From positions 205,100 through 269,099 of the forward strand of contig UQDP01000001.1 in NCBI GenBank assembly GCA_900539845.1: 64,000 nt of DNA, written 5' to 3'. The notes under the pieces are model-generated. The model was given only the letters and a program-made list of their open reading frames with translations, had not been told where the DNA came from and searched no databases. Position 1 is the first letter of the stretch. Each line of letters opens with the position of its first letter. Shown here piece after piece: positions 26,357-35,577 of this stretch. Both the position numbers and the translations under genes were made by a program. The DNA comes from an uncultured Oscillospiraceae bacterium. Lineage in GTDB: Bacteria; Bacillota; Clostridia; Oscillospirales; Acutalibacteraceae.

Positions 26357-26396
26357 AAACGGCCACCGGTTTTTTGAACCGGTGGCTGCTTTTTTA
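26357..26396. terminator. Bidirectional terminator between uraA and the Mbeg1-like gene
   Basis: GGCCACCGGTT pairs with AACCGGTGGCTG, with A residues before and TTTTTT after. It can serve both convergent genes. Confidence 0.88.
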
Positions 26397-27554
26397 TGTT
26401 GTTTCATCCTCGTTCGTATGTAATTTGCTTTCTTTGATTTTGTCTGTCAGGTTGTCTATCTTATTTTTTATGTCGGGCATGGAATAATCAATCATCTTCT
26501 CCACACTTATCGAATCAACCAGACTTTTGGCAAGTGTGCGCACGATCACGGGAATCTCGTCATCCTTGTCATCTACAAGTGTTTTCATTCTCAATATTGC
26601 CGGTATAAGGCTCTTATAATTCTTTATGCTGATGTCCTTAAGTGAACCTATGCCGCTCTTTTTTGCTATCTCAAATACAGCCGTAGCCGCCGCTTTCATT
26701 TTTTCGGGCGGCAAAGTATCAAGGCTTTGTGTCAGCGTATCCTCCATATATTCGGAAAGCAGACTGAATTTTTCCGTGCGCGCAAATTCCGCTGCGCTTG
26801 TGACCCAAGTGAAAATATTGTGCTGCGATACTCCGGCAGCGGTGCTTTTTACGATTTTCGTTTTCCCTCCGATGGTGAGCATTCTTCCGATTATGGAGTC
26901 CTCAGGCAGAATGTTTACTATCTTTTCACTGTTCTTTCGTGTGAACAGTATGTTTGCTATGTCTTCGGGAAAGCCGGGTCCGTCGTTGTTGTACACTCTG
27001 ATTATCCGTTCTTTTTCTTCGTCTCTTAAAAACAGATAAGCGAAAAGCGCAAGATTACCGCCCTTGGAGTGACCTCCGAGAAAAAACTTCCCTTTGCGTT
27101 CTTCCAGCTCTTCGGTTACATAGCAGAGCGCGGAGGTCTGGCTCGAAATCGGAAAAGAGTATGCAAGCTCTGCGTCCTCGTAAAAGCTGACGATCTTATC
27201 GTCCGTGCCGCGAAAAGCGATAAAGAAAGTATCCGCGTCCGTTGCGAATGTAACGGCATAAAAAGCGTTTGCAAGGTCTTCGCTCAGTATCTCAACGCAG
27301 TTGTATACGGCTGTGTAGCCGAAACGTATGCTTTTACCCACTGCCTTTAAAAGCGCAACGGTATCGGCTGTTGCTTTGTTATCGTCCGCCGGAATTTCGT
27401 ATTCTTCGGAGATTTCGCCGAGTGTTTTTCCGGCATATCCTGAAAAATCAAGATATGCCAGTCTGCTGAAGACTGCATTGTCAATATCGGAAATACCCAT
27501 TTCGTTAAATCGGAATGAGCCGTATTTTTTAACATAATCAAATATATCCGCCAT
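26394..27554 (-). CDS. Mbeg1-like (DUF2974) alpha/beta hydrolase
   Basis: 386 residues. The lipase-like nucleophile elbow is GHSKGG (Ser163), after FRGTDD, a typical oxyanion strand of class 3 lipases. The N-terminus NAVFSRLAYLDF and the central block NDGPGFPE match the DUF2974/Mbeg1-like family, common in Clostridia. No signal peptide, so cytosolic. The C-terminal 100 residues are helical and charged. AAAGGTG precedes the ATG. The substrate is unknown. Monocistronic, convergent with uraA. Confidence 0.82.
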   Translation of the reverse strand: MADIFDYVKKYGSFRFNEMGISDIDNAVFSRLAYLDFSGYAGKTLGEISEEYEIPADDNKATADTVALLKAVGKSIRFGYTAVYNCVEILSEDLANAFYAVTFATDADTFFIAFRGTDDKIVSFYEDAELAYSFPISSQTSALCYVTEELEERKGKFFLGGHSKGGNLALFAYLFLRDEEKERIIRVYNNDGPGFPEDIANILFTRKNSEKIVNILPEDSIIGRMLTIGGKTKIVKSTAAGVSQHNIFTWVTSAAEFARTEKFSLLSEYMEDTLTQSLDTLPPEKMKAAATAVFEIAKKSGIGSLKDISIKNYKSLIPAILRMKTLVDDKDDEIPVIVRTLAKSLVDSISVEKMIDYSMPDIKNKIDNLTDKIKESKLHTNEDETT

Positions 27555-27700
27555 GGTTTCACCTTTCAGTTCCTATGCTGATATTTTACTTCATTTTTGA
27601 AGGATAAACAATAAATTTCTGAAATTTATATGATGCGGGATGATGTATTATGACATTTGACGAAAAAGGTTAAAATTTGGTGTCAAATACCGCCTTATTC

Positions 27701-27729
27701 TTGCAAAGGCACTGCTTATGGTTTATCAT
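27701..27729 (+). promoter_or_regulatory. Promoter for xpt
   Basis: TTGCAA, 17-base spacer, TATCAT. A 7-base inverted repeat, ATTTGAC (27655) and GTCAAAT (27682), lies just upstream and could be a regulator site. No purine riboswitch was found. Confidence 0.55.
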
Positions 27730-27771
27730 ATCTGTGTCATTTGATAATTATGCTTTTCAGCGGAGATTTTT

Positions 27772-28350
27772 ATGGAACTTCTTAAGCGCAAAATCAGAGA
27801 CGAGGGAGAGGTTTACGAGGGAAATATCCTTAAGGTGGACTGCTTTTTGAACCATCAAATCGATATTCCCTTTCTCCGTGAGGTAGGAAAGGAATTTCAC
27901 CGCCTTTATAAAAACGAAAATGTAAATAAAATACTCACCATTGAGGCGTCCGGCATAGCGATCGGCTCAATGGTGGCGCAGGAATTCGGATGCCCCCTTG
28001 TTTTCGCGAAAAAGAATAAAACAAAAAATATAGCCGGGGATGTGTATGTTACGCCCGTTGAATCTTTTACGCATGGCACAACTTATAATATTATGGTTTC
28101 AAAGCGCTTTCTCGGAAAAGACGATGTTGTGCTTATCGTTGATGATTTTCTCGCTGTTGGCAATGCGATGCGCGGTCTTATAGCGATGGTCAAAGAAAGC
28201 GGCGCGCGTCTTGCGGGCTGCGGCGCGGTGATTGAAAAGGGCTATCAGCACGGCGGCGATAAGATCAGAGCAAGCGGCATCAGGGTCGAAAGTCTTGCCG
28301 TTGTTGAAAGTATGGATTGCAAAACCGGTGAGATCGTTTTCAGAGAATAA
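27772..28350 (+). CDS. xpt: Xanthine phosphoribosyltransferase Xpt
   Basis: 192 residues. Converts xanthine and PRPP to XMP. LKRKI at the start, LKVDCFLNHQID and SGIAIGSMVA are family hallmarks, and the PRPP loop is VLIVDDFLAVGNA (about residues 124-136). AGCGGAG precedes the ATG. It opens a purine salvage and transport region that continues through a nucleoside ABC importer to hpt, which supports the call. Unlike Bacillus subtilis xpt, no guanine riboswitch precedes it. Confidence 0.95.
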   Translation: MELLKRKIRDEGEVYEGNILKVDCFLNHQIDIPFLREVGKEFHRLYKNENVNKILTIEASGIAIGSMVAQEFGCPLVFAKKNKTKNIAGDVYVTPVESFTHGTTYNIMVSKRFLGKDDVVLIVDDFLAVGNAMRGLIAMVKESGARLAGCGAVIEKGYQHGGDKIRASGIRVESLAVVESMDCKTGEIVFRE

Positions 28351-28415
28351 TTTTCAGGGTTATTCGGCGAAAGCCTTATAATAAAATTTTAATTATACTT
28401 CGGAGGTAGTAAGAA

Positions 28416-29714
28416 ATGAAATTTTCAAAAAAGATCATAGCAGTGCTTCTTGCTCTTGTTCTTGTCTTTTCTTTTGCCGCCTGCACGGCAAGCGAAGACG
28501 GCGGAGATAAGGCTGCTTCAGGCGTTGACGTCAAGATCGGTGTTATCGAGATAGGCGACGATACCGAAACTTATACAAAAGCGCATTCAGACGGTATAAG
28601 AGCTGCGGCGGAAAAACTCGGTATCCCGTCTGAAAATATTATTTGGAAAGAGAAAGTTCCCGATACGGACGAGTGTTACACAGCCGCAACAGAGCTGGTA
28701 GCATCAGGCTGTAATCTTGTTATTTCAAACAGCTACGGTCATCAGGATTATATGGTACAGGCTGCCGAGGAAAATCCCGATGTAACTTTTGTTGCTATGA
28801 CAGGCGATTACGCCGCCATTTCGGGCCTTGATAACTTCTATAACGCTTTCACAAAGATCTTCCAGGCAAGATATGTATCAGGCGTTGTTGCCGGTATGAA
28901 GCTCAAGGAGCTTCAGGATAACGATCAGCTTTCCGATTCCAACTTTGATGAGAACGGAAATATCAAGATCGGTTACGTAGGCGCATTCCCGTACGCAGAG
29001 GTCGTTTCCGGCTACACCGCTTTCTATCTCGGAATAAAGTCCGTGGTTGAGAATATTGTTATGGATGTTCAGTACACAAATTCCTGGTTTGACCTTGAGG
29101 GCGAGGCTGCTGCAGCTGAAACGCTTCTTGCTCGCGGCTGCGTTATCATCGGTCAGCATGCGGATTCAACCGGTGCCCCGACAGCCGTTCAGGATGCTTA
29201 TAACAACGGAACCGTGGCTTACAGCGTCGGCTACAATATCGATATGACTGACGTTGCTCCCGATGTTGCGCTCACATCTTCCACAAACAACTGGCAGGTT
29301 TATTATGAAGAGCTCTTCTCAAACTTCATGAACGGCACTGCCATAACGCAGGATTGGGCAAAGGGCTTTGAGGCTGACGCGGTAGGCATCACGCAGCTTG
29401 GCTCTGCCTGCGCTGCAGGTACGCAGGAGGCTGTAGACAAGGCGATTGCCGATATAAAGGCAGGCACGCTTCAGGTATTTGATACCTCTACATTTACTGT
29501 TGACGGCGAAACCGTAGCAGCAGCTCCCGTAGACCTTACATATTATGAATATACCACAGGCGCGCCGACTGCTGTATATCAGGGTGAAACAAAAGAGGCG
29601 ATCGTTACCGATTCCGCAAATAATATCACCTATTTTGACGAGTCGGTTCTCAGAGCAGCTCCGTACTTCACACTCAGAATAGACGGTATCACAGAGCTCA
29701 ACGCTAACGGTTAA
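28416..29714 (+). CDS. BMP family nucleoside-binding lipoprotein
   Basis: 432 residues. A signal peptide ending in the lipobox SFAAC (Cys23) anchors it outside the membrane. The body is the basic membrane protein / PnrA-like substrate-binding fold (VKIGVIEIG, NLVISNSYGHQDYMVQAAEENP, KIGYVGAFPYAEVVSGYTAFYLG). Such proteins bind purine nucleosides. CGGAGG precedes the ATG. It is separated from its ABC partners by a hairpin terminator, probably so that the binding protein is made in excess. Confidence 0.92.
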   Translation: MKFSKKIIAVLLALVLVFSFAACTASEDGGDKAASGVDVKIGVIEIGDDTETYTKAHSDGIRAAAEKLGIPSENIIWKEKVPDTDECYTAATELVASGCNLVISNSYGHQDYMVQAAEENPDVTFVAMTGDYAAISGLDNFYNAFTKIFQARYVSGVVAGMKLKELQDNDQLSDSNFDENGNIKIGYVGAFPYAEVVSGYTAFYLGIKSVVENIVMDVQYTNSWFDLEGEAAAAETLLARGCVIIGQHADSTGAPTAVQDAYNNGTVAYSVGYNIDMTDVAPDVALTSSTNNWQVYYEELFSNFMNGTAITQDWAKGFEADAVGITQLGSACAAGTQEAVDKAIADIKAGTLQVFDTSTFTVDGETVAAAPVDLTYYEYTTGAPTAVYQGETKEAIVTDSANNITYFDESVLRAAPYFTLRIDGITELNANG

Positions 29715-29725
29715 TTTAAAAACTC

Positions 29726-29757
29726 ATTAAAGGGAAGCCGAAAAGCTTCCCTTTAAT
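29726..29757 (+). terminator. Terminator between the binding lipoprotein and its ABC genes
   Basis: ATTAAAGGGAAGC pairs perfectly with GCTTCCCTTTAAT across 6 bases, followed by TTACTTTATT. Partial read-through would set a high binding-protein to transporter ratio. Confidence 0.8.
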
Positions 29758-29838
29758 TTACTTTATTATTTGCTGGGAGCACGTTTTTGTTTGATTTTAC
29801 GGTCCGCGCCCGGTAATTACATAAAAAGGAGCGATATT

Positions 29839-31368
29839 TTGGAACAGATTGCCGTTAAAATGACAAATATAACCAAAACCTTCGGCAGCGTAGTTGCAAA
29901 TAACAATATCAGCATGGATATCCGCCGCGGGGAGATTCTTTCGCTTTTGGGTGAAAACGGAAGCGGAAAGACTACCCTGATGAATATGCTTTCCGGCATC
30001 TATTTCCCGGATGAGGGCAGGATCTATGTTGACGGCCGCGAGGTTGCGATACGCTCTCCCAGAGATGCTTATGACTTGGGAATCGGTATGATACACCAGC
30101 ATTTTAAACTGGTGGATGTTTTTACCGCCGCTGAAAACGTTGCTCTCGGACTGGACAAAAAACAGAAATTTGATAAGAAGGCAATTGCAAAGCGTATGAC
30201 CGAGATCTGCCGGAAGTACGGCTTTGAAATCGATACTTCCCAAAAGGTCTACACAATGACCGTTTCACAAAAGCAGACGCTGGAAATCGTCAAGGCGCTT
30301 TACAGGGGGGCGGACATCCTGATTCTTGACGAACCTACTGCCGTTTTAACGCCTCAGGAAACGCAAAAGCTGTTTAATGTAATCAGAAGCATGCGTGATG
30401 ACGGAAAATCCATTGTCATCATTACGCACAAGCTAAACGAGGTGCTTGAAATCTCCGACAGGGTAGCCATACTCCGAAAGGGTGAATATGCCGGAGATAT
30501 CAATACGGCTGACGCGACGGAAGAAATACTTACCGAGATGATGGTGGGCAAGAAAGTGGAACTCAACATCAAGAGGGATGACCCCGTAGATCCGCAGAAA
30601 CGTCTCGATGTTAAAAATCTTTCCGTCAGAAACAGTGACGGTGTGCTCGTCCTTAACAATGTTTCCTTTACCGCCAACAGCGGTGAGATCCTCGGAATAG
30701 CAGGTATATCCGGCTGCGGTCAGAAAGAACTTCTTGAGTCGATAGCAGGTCTTCAGAAAACGGTTCAGGGCAGCAGTATCGTTTATACTCCGGCGCAGGG
30801 AGAACCGCAGGAGCTCGTCGGCAAAACGCCCAAAGCAATCCGCAATCTGGGCATCTCTCTTTCGTTTGTGCCTGAGGACAGGCTCGGTATGGGTCTGGTC
30901 GGCTCAATGGGAATGACGGAAAATATGCTTCTGCGCACATTTGACAAAGGCGGACCGATTATATCACAGAAAGAGCCGAGAGCACTGGCTGAAAAAGTCA
31001 GACAGGATCTTGAGGTGGTCACTCCCGATATCAATACGCCCGTAAGGCGTCTTTCCGGCGGAAACGTGCAGAAAGTTCTTGTGGGCAGGGAGATCTCAGG
31101 TTCTCCCTCGGTTCTTATGACGGCTTATGCCGTACGCGGTCTGGATATCAATACGTCTTACGCCATATACAATATTCTCAATGAGGAAAAGAAAAAAGGA
31201 GCCGCCGTTATCTATGTCGGCGAAGATCTTGACGTGCTGCTTGAGCTTACGGACAGGATCATGGTGCTTTGCGGCGGCAGAGTGAACGGAATTTTTGATA
31301 CAAGAAATGTAACAAAAGATGAAATAGGGCTTATGATGACAAGTCTGAAAGAGGAGGGGGAGAAATAA
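29839..31368 (+). CDS. Nucleoside ABC transporter ATP-binding protein (two nucleotide-binding domains)
   Basis: 509 residues from a TTG at 29839; AAGGAG lies 7 bases upstream, while the upstream open frame has no SD. Two fused ATPase domains as in the BMP/NupA family. The first has Walker A GENGSGKT (38-45) and Walker B ILILDEPTAVLTP. The second is degenerate as usual (GISGCGQKEL; LSGGNVQKVLVGRE; VLMTAYAVRGLD with no Walker B acidic pair). Its stop overlaps the first permease start by one base. Confidence 0.92.
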   Translation: MEQIAVKMTNITKTFGSVVANNNISMDIRRGEILSLLGENGSGKTTLMNMLSGIYFPDEGRIYVDGREVAIRSPRDAYDLGIGMIHQHFKLVDVFTAAENVALGLDKKQKFDKKAIAKRMTEICRKYGFEIDTSQKVYTMTVSQKQTLEIVKALYRGADILILDEPTAVLTPQETQKLFNVIRSMRDDGKSIVIITHKLNEVLEISDRVAILRKGEYAGDINTADATEEILTEMMVGKKVELNIKRDDPVDPQKRLDVKNLSVRNSDGVLVLNNVSFTANSGEILGIAGISGCGQKELLESIAGLQKTVQGSSIVYTPAQGEPQELVGKTPKAIRNLGISLSFVPEDRLGMGLVGSMGMTENMLLRTFDKGGPIISQKEPRALAEKVRQDLEVVTPDINTPVRRLSGGNVQKVLVGREISGSPSVLMTAYAVRGLDINTSYAIYNILNEEKKKGAAVIYVGEDLDVLLELTDRIMVLCGGRVNGIFDTRNVTKDEIGLMMTSLKEEGEK

Positions 31369-32465
31369 TGGCATCGGATACTTCCGTTAAAGAGCCTTTG
31401 ATAAGGCTTTCCAAAAAGGATGATGTTTCCAATCTTAAAGCCTGGTGCTACCGTGGGATCGCCCTTGTTCTGGGGCTTGTTGCCGTGGCTGTGTTCATGA
31501 AAATCGTTATAGACATCAGCCCGATCGAGCTTTATTCCACAATGCTGAAAGGCGCTTTCGGTAATAAAATATATCTTTCCAGTACGATCGTTTATACTAC
31601 AAAGCTATTATGCATAGCCGTTGCGCTTGCTCCCGCGTTTAAAATGCGCTTCTGGAATATCGGGGCTGAAGGTCAGCTCCTTGCCGGCGGTCTTGCAACG
31701 GCGATCGTTATGATCTATTGCTCAACCGCGCTTTCTCCTGCGCTGCTCATGGTTGTAATGTTTATCGCAGCTGTCGCCGCAGGCGCGCTCGTCGGTTTCT
31801 TCCCCGCGTTCTTTAAAGCAAAGTTCAACACCAACGAAACGCTTTTTACGCTTATGATGAATTATGTTGTAATCAAGCTCGTTGACTTCTTCTATGATAA
31901 ATGGAAGGGCACGGCGTCTTCCCTCGGCAAAATAAACCGCGCAACGAAAGCCGGTTATCTGCCCGAGATTTTTGACACCAGCTGGGCGCTGAATGCAATC
32001 ATAGTGCTGGTGCTTACGGTGCTGGTCTTCCTTTATCTGAAGAAAACGAAACACGGTTACGAAATCGCTGTTGTCGGAGAATCAATAAATACGGCGAAAT
32101 ATGCCGGAATAAATGTTGATAAAGTCGTAATACGCACGATGCTTATGTCCGGCGCGATCTGCGGTGTCTGCGGTTTTCTTACCGTTGCCGGTCAGGATCA
32201 TACGATCTCCTCAAGCACAACGGGGGGCGGCTACGGCTTTACTGCGATTATCGTGGCATGGCTTGCGAAGTTTAACACCATACAGATGGTGTTTATATCC
32301 TTGTTTATTGTTATGCTTGAACGAGGCACGAATCTTATTGCAAATTCAAACGACGCGTTTGACTCCTCAGCGTCCAAGATCGTTATCGGAATCGTTTTGT
32401 TCTTCGTTATCGGAGCGGAATTCTTTATTAATTACAAACTGAATTTCCGCAAAAAGAACGCATAA
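31368..32465 (+). CDS. Nucleoside ABC transporter permease, subunit 1
   Basis: 365 residues with about nine or ten membrane helices, of the BPD_transp_2 family. FWNIGAEGQLLAGGLA is the family mark, and TNETLFTLMMNYVVIKLVDFF follows. NTAKYAGINVDKVVIRTMLMSGA is the coupling-loop region facing the ATPase. GAGGAGGGGG precedes the ATG, which overlaps the ATPase stop. Together with the next gene it forms the heterodimeric channel of a purine nucleoside importer. Confidence 0.92.
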   Translation: MASDTSVKEPLIRLSKKDDVSNLKAWCYRGIALVLGLVAVAVFMKIVIDISPIELYSTMLKGAFGNKIYLSSTIVYTTKLLCIAVALAPAFKMRFWNIGAEGQLLAGGLATAIVMIYCSTALSPALLMVVMFIAAVAAGALVGFFPAFFKAKFNTNETLFTLMMNYVVIKLVDFFYDKWKGTASSLGKINRATKAGYLPEIFDTSWALNAIIVLVLTVLVFLYLKKTKHGYEIAVVGESINTAKYAGINVDKVVIRTMLMSGAICGVCGFLTVAGQDHTISSSTTGGGYGFTAIIVAWLAKFNTIQMVFISLFIVMLERGTNLIANSNDAFDSSASKIVIGIVLFFVIGAEFFINYKLNFRKKNA

Positions 32466-32475
32466 GGAGGACTAT

Positions 32476-33462
32476 ATGGAAAATTTGATTGTTTGGCTTA
32501 CGAGAACCGTGATTTTCGGCTCTGTAATTATGTACGGTGCGATCGGCGAAACGATTACACAGAAATCGGGAAACCTGAATCTCGGAACACCCGGTGTTAT
32601 GTGCATCGGCGCGGCTTTCGGCTTTTCCGGCGCGTATCTGTACCAAACGAATGTTGAAAATCCAAACGCCGTTCTGATCATCCTGATCGGTCTGGCATGT
32701 GCGTTCTTTTCATCGTTCCTTGCCGGCGCTCTTTTCAGTCTGCTTACCACAACGCTTCGTGTTAACCAGAATATAACCGGGCTGACGCTCACGATCTTCG
32801 GAGTCGGTCTTGCGAAGTTCTTCGGCACGTTCGTTATTCCGGAAGGCTCGACCTCAACGAAGGCGGATTTTGCCAATGAGGTGTTTTCATATAAGATTTT
32901 CGGATTCCTGAATCATGGATTCGGGCAGGTATTTTTCTCCTATGGCTTTATGATGTATCTTGTTATCATCATCGCTGTCGGCGCAACGCTGTTCCTGAAT
33001 AAAACAAGAACGGGACTCAATCTGCGCGCAGTAGGAGAATCTCCGGCAACTGCGGACGCGGCCGGTATAAATGTAACGAAATACAAATATCTTGCCACCT
33101 GCATCGGCTGCGGTATAACCGGTCTCGGCGGCGTGTATTATGTGCTGGATTACAATTACGGCACTTGGGCAACCGCCGCAGGAGACGCTATCGAGGCTCT
33201 TGCATGGCTTTCCGTGGCGCTCGTTATATTTGCTACATGGAAGCCGATCAACCTCATTTGGGGCTCATATATCTTCGGTTTCTGCTACTGGGCATACAAT
33301 TATATTCCGAGTGTATTCGGCTGGAATATCAATTCATTCATTGCCCAGATGCTGCCTTATATCGTAACGATCATTGTGCTCGTGATAGGTTCTATGAGAA
33401 AGAAAAAAGAAAATCAGGGACCGGCGTCGCTCGGACTTTCTTATTTCAGGGAGGAAAGATAG
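32476..33462 (+). CDS. Nucleoside ABC transporter permease, subunit 2
   Basis: 328 residues, about nine membrane helices. GAIGETITQKSGNLNLGTPGVMCIGA at the N-terminus, here in two halves, marks the second BMP-type permease. SPATADAAGINVTKYKYLATCIGCG is the coupling loop. AAGGAGG precedes the ATG. Follows subunit 1 by 10 bases and precedes hpt by 3 bases, linking nucleoside uptake to purine salvage. Confidence 0.92.
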   Translation: MENLIVWLTRTVIFGSVIMYGAIGETITQKSGNLNLGTPGVMCIGAAFGFSGAYLYQTNVENPNAVLIILIGLACAFFSSFLAGALFSLLTTTLRVNQNITGLTLTIFGVGLAKFFGTFVIPEGSTSTKADFANEVFSYKIFGFLNHGFGQVFFSYGFMMYLVIIIAVGATLFLNKTRTGLNLRAVGESPATADAAGINVTKYKYLATCIGCGITGLGGVYYVLDYNYGTWATAAGDAIEALAWLSVALVIFATWKPINLIWGSYIFGFCYWAYNYIPSVFGWNINSFIAQMLPYIVTIIVLVIGSMRKKKENQGPASLGLSYFREER

Positions 33463-33465
33463 TTT

Positions 33466-34005
33466 ATGCTTAAGGATATTGAAAGAGTGCTTGTGACCGA
33501 GGATGAGCTCAGGGAGATCAATGAAAGGCTCGGCAAAAGAATAACGGAGGATTTCAAGGGCAAAAATCTGCTGGTGCTCGGTATTCTGAAGGGCTGCGTG
33601 TTCTTTATGACGGATCTCGTCCGCCGTATCGAGCTTCCAATGAGCATTGATTTTATGTCTGTTTCGTCCTACGGCTCGGGAACCGAGTCAACGGGGCGTG
33701 TTAAGATCACGAAAGATATTGATATAGATTTGAACGGTTATGACATTCTTATTGTTGAGGATATTCTGGACAGCGGCAGAACACTGAAATATGTCTCCGA
33801 TATTCTCAGAACACGAGGCGCAAACTCGATCAGTATAGTGACGCTGCTTGATAAGCCGGAGAGAAGAGTTGCGCCCATAGCTCCCGACTATGTCGGCTGC
33901 AGTGTCCCAGATGAATTTGTGGTCGGCTATGGACTTGATTATGACCAGAAGTACAGAAATCTTCCGTATATAGGCGCTCTCAAAAGAAGCGTATATGAAA
34001 AATAA
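33466..34005 (+). CDS. hpt: Hypoxanthine phosphoribosyltransferase Hpt
   Basis: 179 residues. Converts hypoxanthine and guanine to IMP and GMP. The PRPP loop is [11 protein letters not shown] (97-107). [18 protein letters not shown] and [14 protein letters not shown] are characteristic. GGGAGG precedes the ATG. Last gene of the nucleoside importer operon, so imported purines are directly salvaged. Confidence 0.95.
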   Translation: MLKDIERVLVTEDELREINERLGKRITEDFKGKNLLVLGILKGCVFFMTDLVRRIELPMSIDFMSVSSYGSGTESTGRVKITKDIDIDLNGYDILIVEDILDSGRTLKYVSDILRTRGANSISIVTLLDKPERRVAPIAPDYVGCSVPDEFVVGYGLDYDQKYRNLPYIGALKRSVYEK

Positions 34006-34041
34006 ACTGCTATGTTGTTGCAGTTTTGTAAATCTTAATTC

Positions 34042-34093
34042 AAAACCGCGTTGTTTTTATGTGCTGAATGTAAAAACACGCGGTTTATTTTTT
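34042..34093 (+). terminator. Terminator after hpt
   Basis: AAAACCGCG and CGCGGTTT pair, with an inner GTTTTTA/TAAAAAC stem, followed by ATTTTTT. A smaller AAACTGC/GCAGTTT hairpin precedes it at 34004-34027. Confidence 0.82.
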
Positions 34094-34171
34094 AATGCTT
34101 CTTATCATTTTGTTAATTATTTATAGGAATTTATGCCCGAATTTGTAATATTTCTTTAAAAATAATATAAA

Positions 34172-34213
34172 AAGTTATTTATTTTGTAATGGTTTAATGA
34201 TATAATATTACAA
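34172..34213 (+). promoter_or_regulatory. Promoter region of the lipoprotein/two-component operon with a TTGTAAT palindrome
   Basis: TATAAT at 34201-34206 with a weak -35. TTGTAAT (34184) and ATTACAA (34207) form an inverted repeat around the -10 box, and a third TTGTAAT lies at 34143. Suggests regulator binding over the promoter. Confidence 0.5.
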
Positions 34214-34263
34214 ATATAATGGCTTATTAGGCGGTTTGCGCAGTTCTAAAGGGGGGCTTATGC

Positions 34264-35574
34264 TTGAAATGGGTAAAGATTGTTTCAGCGGTTTTGCTGC
34301 TTTGCATTGTTTTGAGCGGCTGCTCTTTCAGGTTTGCCTCATCGGTGGACGAGCTGATCTCACCTGTGTCGCCGCAGGGCGATGACGCCGCTGTGCAGAA
34401 CGCATTGATCTCCTATGCCGGCGGCGGTTATACACTAAAGACTCCGTCTGCAGGCGAATTCAGAACGGCATACAGCTTTTACGATACGGACGGGGATTCG
34501 CAGGAAGAGGCGGTCGTGTTTTATGAGCCGCAGCAGTCTCCCGGAAAAATAAGTATAGCCGTTATAGATAAATCGGGGGATAACTGGTCTGTTGTATACA
34601 GTCTCCAAAACGATTATTCCGATGTTTATTCTCTTGATTTTTCAGACCTCAACGGGGACGGAAATAAAGAATTCATCGTTATGTGGGATGTTATAAGCAA
34701 TTCAACAAACCATATTCTTTCGGTGTATTCCCAGAATTTTGAAGAAGGGTATGCGCTCGAGACGCTCGGTTCGGATATAACGGTAAACAGCTGCCTGCCG
34801 GTCGATATGGATCTGGACTCAACTGATGAATTACTCGTCTTTACGATCGAAACAGGGGACAGTGTTTCCGCGTCAGCCACTCTGTATGAATACAGTAAGG
34901 ACGGCAGGGAGACCCTTGGCAGAACAAGGCTGGACGGTCATATAAGCTATTACGATAAAATAAGAGCACAGGAGACGGACGGGCGCGTATATATTTATGC
35001 CGACGCTGTTAAATCCGACGGAACACAGATGCTCACCGAAGTGATTTACTGGTCCGATTACTACAATACGATCATCTCACCGTTTTTCAGCTATTCAACA
35101 GGCGTGACGAGTTCCACAACAAGGGAGTCCATGCTCAATTGCATGGATGTCGATTCAGACGGTGTGATCGAAATTCCCATCGATGCCGAAGTGGCGGATC
35201 TGCCGTCCGACGTGTATGCTGTTGAATGGACTAAATATGACAGCTCAGTGCTGAAATCAGCTTGCTACTCGCTTGCTGTTCGCAAAGATGAATATCAGAT
35301 CATCATTCCCGATGATTATATCAACGATATAAAGATATCCTATTCAGCCGAAGATTCCTGCCTGACGGTGACGGATAAAAGCGATGAAGTTTTGTTTTCT
35401 GTTTCCTGCGTTTTGAAAGCGCATTATGAGGAAAACTCCGCGCTCTATTCGGATTACTCGATCATAGCGGACAGTTCGGGATATCTCTATTTGGCACAAA
35501 CGGGGGAAAACGGTGAAGCGGACTTTTCCGTTGAAGCCCTTAAAACTATGATTAGAACAAATGAAGGAGAATAA
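34264..35574 (+). CDS. Lipoprotein with calcium-type DxDxD repeats, upstream of a two-component system
   Basis: 436 residues. Signal peptide with lipobox LSGC (Cys20). The exported part has beta-rich repeats containing DTDGDSQEE, DLNGDGNKE, DMDLDSTDE and DVDSDGVIE, which look like FG-GAP/dockerin-type calcium loops in a propeller-like fold. Start is TTG at 34264 with GGGGGG 7 bases upstream; the nearby ATG at 34260 is in another frame. The response regulator starts 3 bases after the stop. It may be a sensor accessory or target of that system; no known family name is offered. Confidence 0.75.
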   Translation: MKWVKIVSAVLLLCIVLSGCSFRFASSVDELISPVSPQGDDAAVQNALISYAGGGYTLKTPSAGEFRTAYSFYDTDGDSQEEAVVFYEPQQSPGKISIAVIDKSGDNWSVVYSLQNDYSDVYSLDFSDLNGDGNKEFIVMWDVISNSTNHILSVYSQNFEEGYALETLGSDITVNSCLPVDMDLDSTDELLVFTIETGDSVSASATLYEYSKDGRETLGRTRLDGHISYYDKIRAQETDGRVYIYADAVKSDGTQMLTEVIYWSDYYNTIISPFFSYSTGVTSSTTRESMLNCMDVDSDGVIEIPIDAEVADLPSDVYAVEWTKYDSSVLKSACYSLAVRKDEYQIIIPDDYINDIKISYSAEDSCLTVTDKSDEVLFSVSCVLKAHYEENSALYSDYSIIADSSGYLYLAQTGENGEADFSVEALKTMIRTNEGE

Positions 35575-35577
35575 TCT

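Noticed and set aside
27600..27771. Possible purine riboswitch in front of xpt
   Set aside because: The conserved purine aptamer loops and P1 stem are not present; only a promoter and a short inverted repeat are seen.
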